Shown here in pieces: positions 5,355 through 6,487 of a DNA stretch of 6,487 nucleotides (positions are counted from its first letter, which is position 1; every line of letters starts with the position of its first letter). The notes under the pieces were generated by a model. That model was not told where the DNA came from. It made no database searches and saw nothing but the letters and a program-made list of their open reading frames with translations. Made by a program: the position numbers and the translations under genes. The stretch is from BMS3ABIN04 sp965554225 (GTDB lineage: Bacteria; Bacteroidota; Ignavibacteria; Ignavibacteriales; Melioribacteraceae). The stretch spans positions 1-6,487 of the forward strand of contig CBEVZC010000157.1 of NCBI GenBank assembly GCA_965554225.1. Reading direction: 5' to 3'.

Positions 5355-6487
5355 AAAATCTCGTTAAATTGGATTAAAGATTACATTAACCTAAATGGAA
5401 TTTCCGTTGATGAAATTGTTGAAAAACTCACAACTTCAGGATTGGAAATTGAAGAAGTTATTGACGAAGCAAAAAATTTTGAGAATATAGTAGTAGGTTT
5501 TGTAAAAGAAGTTAAAAAACACCCCAATGCTGATAAGCTTTCTTTGTGTGTTGTTAACGATGGTCAAGAGGATTTTCATGTTGTCTGTGGTGCGCCCAAT
5601 GTTGCAGAAGGACAAAAGGCTGTATTTGCAAAAGTAGGAGCCGAGCTACCCGGCGCCGGATTTAAATTAAAGAAAGCTAAGATTAGAGGTGAAGTTTCCT
5701 TGGGGATGTTATGTGCAGAAGATGAACTCGGTTTAGGTCCCAACCACGATGGCATAATGGTTCTTGACGAATCTTCAGAAATAGGCAAACCCTTTTCGGA
5801 ATTCTTAAATAAGAATGATGTTATTCTGGATATAGCTGTTACACCTAACAGAGCCGATGCTTTAAGTCATATCGGTGTTGCCAGAGATCTTTCTGCTTTA
5901 TTCGATAGAGCACTGATACTTCCGGAAGTTAAATTTCAAGAAAGCGATAAAGAAGCGGGTGAATTGGCGCGAGTAATTATTGAAAATGAGACTGATTGTC
6001 CCAGATACGTTGCAAAAGTTGTAACTGATGTTGAAATTACAGAATCACCGGACTGGCTGAAAGGGAAGTTATTAAGCATCGACCTTCGTCCCATAAATAA
6101 TATTGTAGATGCTACCAATTTTGTGCTTCATGAATTTGGACAACCGCTTCATGCTTTTGATCTGGATTTACTTACCGACAAAACTATTGTTGTTAAAAAT
6201 GTAAAGGATGGTACTAAGTTTGTAACTTTGGACGGTAAGGAAAGAATATTGAAAGAAACCGATCTGATGATTTGCGATACCGAAAAACCTGTAGCAATTG
6301 CAGGTGTGATGGGCGGTGAAAACTCCGAGGTGACTGAAAATACAAAAAATATTTTGATTGAAAGTGCATTCTTCCGGCCGAGTGCCGTCAGAAAAACTTC
6401 GAAACGCCTCGGGCTTTCTACCGACGCATCTTTCCGGTTTGAAAGAGGCTGCAATCCTGATATTGCTGTTCATGCTGCAAATAGAGC
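5352..6487 (+). CDS. pheT: Phenylalanine--tRNA ligase beta subunit (3' truncated by window end)
   Basis: PheT is the tRNA-binding and editing subunit of PheRS. The frame runs without a stop from the TTG at 5352 to the last base, giving 378 complete codons of a protein that is usually near 800 residues, so somewhat less than half is present. Visible parts: the short N-terminal module KISLNWIKDYI (2-12); the EMAP/OB-fold tRNA-binding domain (about 39-150) with HPNADKLSLCVV (57-68), VCGAPNV (78-84) and GMLCAEDELGLG (118-129); then the B3/B4 editing domain with TPNRADALSHIGVARDL (164-180), RPINNIVDATNFVLHEFGQP (246-265), AIAGVMGG (315-322), IESAFF (336-341) and STDASFRFERG (356-366). The B5, catalytic-like and FDX-ACB domains lie beyond the window. 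No frameshift or missing motif is seen. It follows pheS by 22 bases as the second gene of the pheST pair. Confidence 0.97.
   Translation, partial: MKISLNWIKDYINLNGISVDEIVEKLTTSGLEIEEVIDEAKNFENIVVGFVKEVKKHPNADKLSLCVVNDGQEDFHVVCGAPNVAEGQKAVFAKVGAELPGAGFKLKKAKIRGEVSLGMLCAEDELGLGPNHDGIMVLDESSEIGKPFSEFLNKNDVILDIAVTPNRADALSHIGVARDLSALFDRALILPEVKFQESDKEAGELARVIIENETDCPRYVAKVVTDVEITESPDWLKGKLLSIDLRPINNIVDATNFVLHEFGQPLHAFDLDLLTDKTIVVKNVKDGTKFVTLDGKERILKETDLMICDTEKPVAIAGVMGGENSEVTENTKNILIESAFFRPSAVRKTSKRLGLSTDASFRFERGCNPDIAVHAANR

Overview
The window is an AT-rich bacterial chromosome segment (roughly one third G+C by eye). It carries a classic translation cluster on the plus strand: tRNA-Leu(TAA), tRNA-Val(GAC), thrS, infC, rpmI, rplT, pheS and the first part of pheT. 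The order thrS-infC-rpmI-rplT-pheS-pheT is the same as in Escherichia coli. The promoters in front of the tRNAs look like the Bacteroidota type (TTTG ... TAnnTTTG) rather than sigma70 -35/-10, and the protein sequences read as belonging to the FCB group. I infer a member of Bacteroidota/Ignavibacteriota. This is inference, with no database comparison behind it.

Left region (1-929). The window opens inside a gene on the plus strand (2-430) whose C-terminal part resembles a NucS/DUF91-like nuclease fold with degenerate catalytic positions. A bidirectional hairpin terminator (468-501) separates it from a convergent tRNA with anticodon CAT on the minus strand (503-576), which by its acceptor stem is more likely the lysidine-modified tRNA-Ile2 than elongator tRNA-Met. 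Between this tRNA and tRNA-Leu lie about 350 non-coding AT-rich bases. They hold two divergent promoters with the same geometry, one for each tRNA.

tRNA and thrS (930-3077). tRNA-Leu and tRNA-Val are followed by a compact hairpin with a run of eight T, which ends only 17 bases before the thrS ATG. thrS must therefore be expressed by readthrough, by regulated antitermination, or from a promoter hidden in the tRNA-Val region.

Translation operon (3093-6487). infC appears to start at an ATC codon with a well placed Shine-Dalgarno sequence, the rare-start situation known for IF3 genes. A start chosen at the first conventional codon (GTG 3147) would cut off 18 conserved residues. rpmI and rplT follow closely. 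Between rplT and pheS there is a 147-base gap that folds into a multi-branch structure closed by a long-range stem and ending in eight T, 20 bases before the pheS ATG: a candidate attenuator for pheST. pheT starts at TTG and runs off the window end.

Together the genes charge Thr and Phe tRNAs, start translation and supply two proteins of the large ribosomal subunit. No mobile element, CRISPR array, defence system or clearly new multi-gene system is visible. The points of real interest are regulatory: the infC start, the two terminator-like structures directly before synthetase genes, and the matched tRNA promoters.
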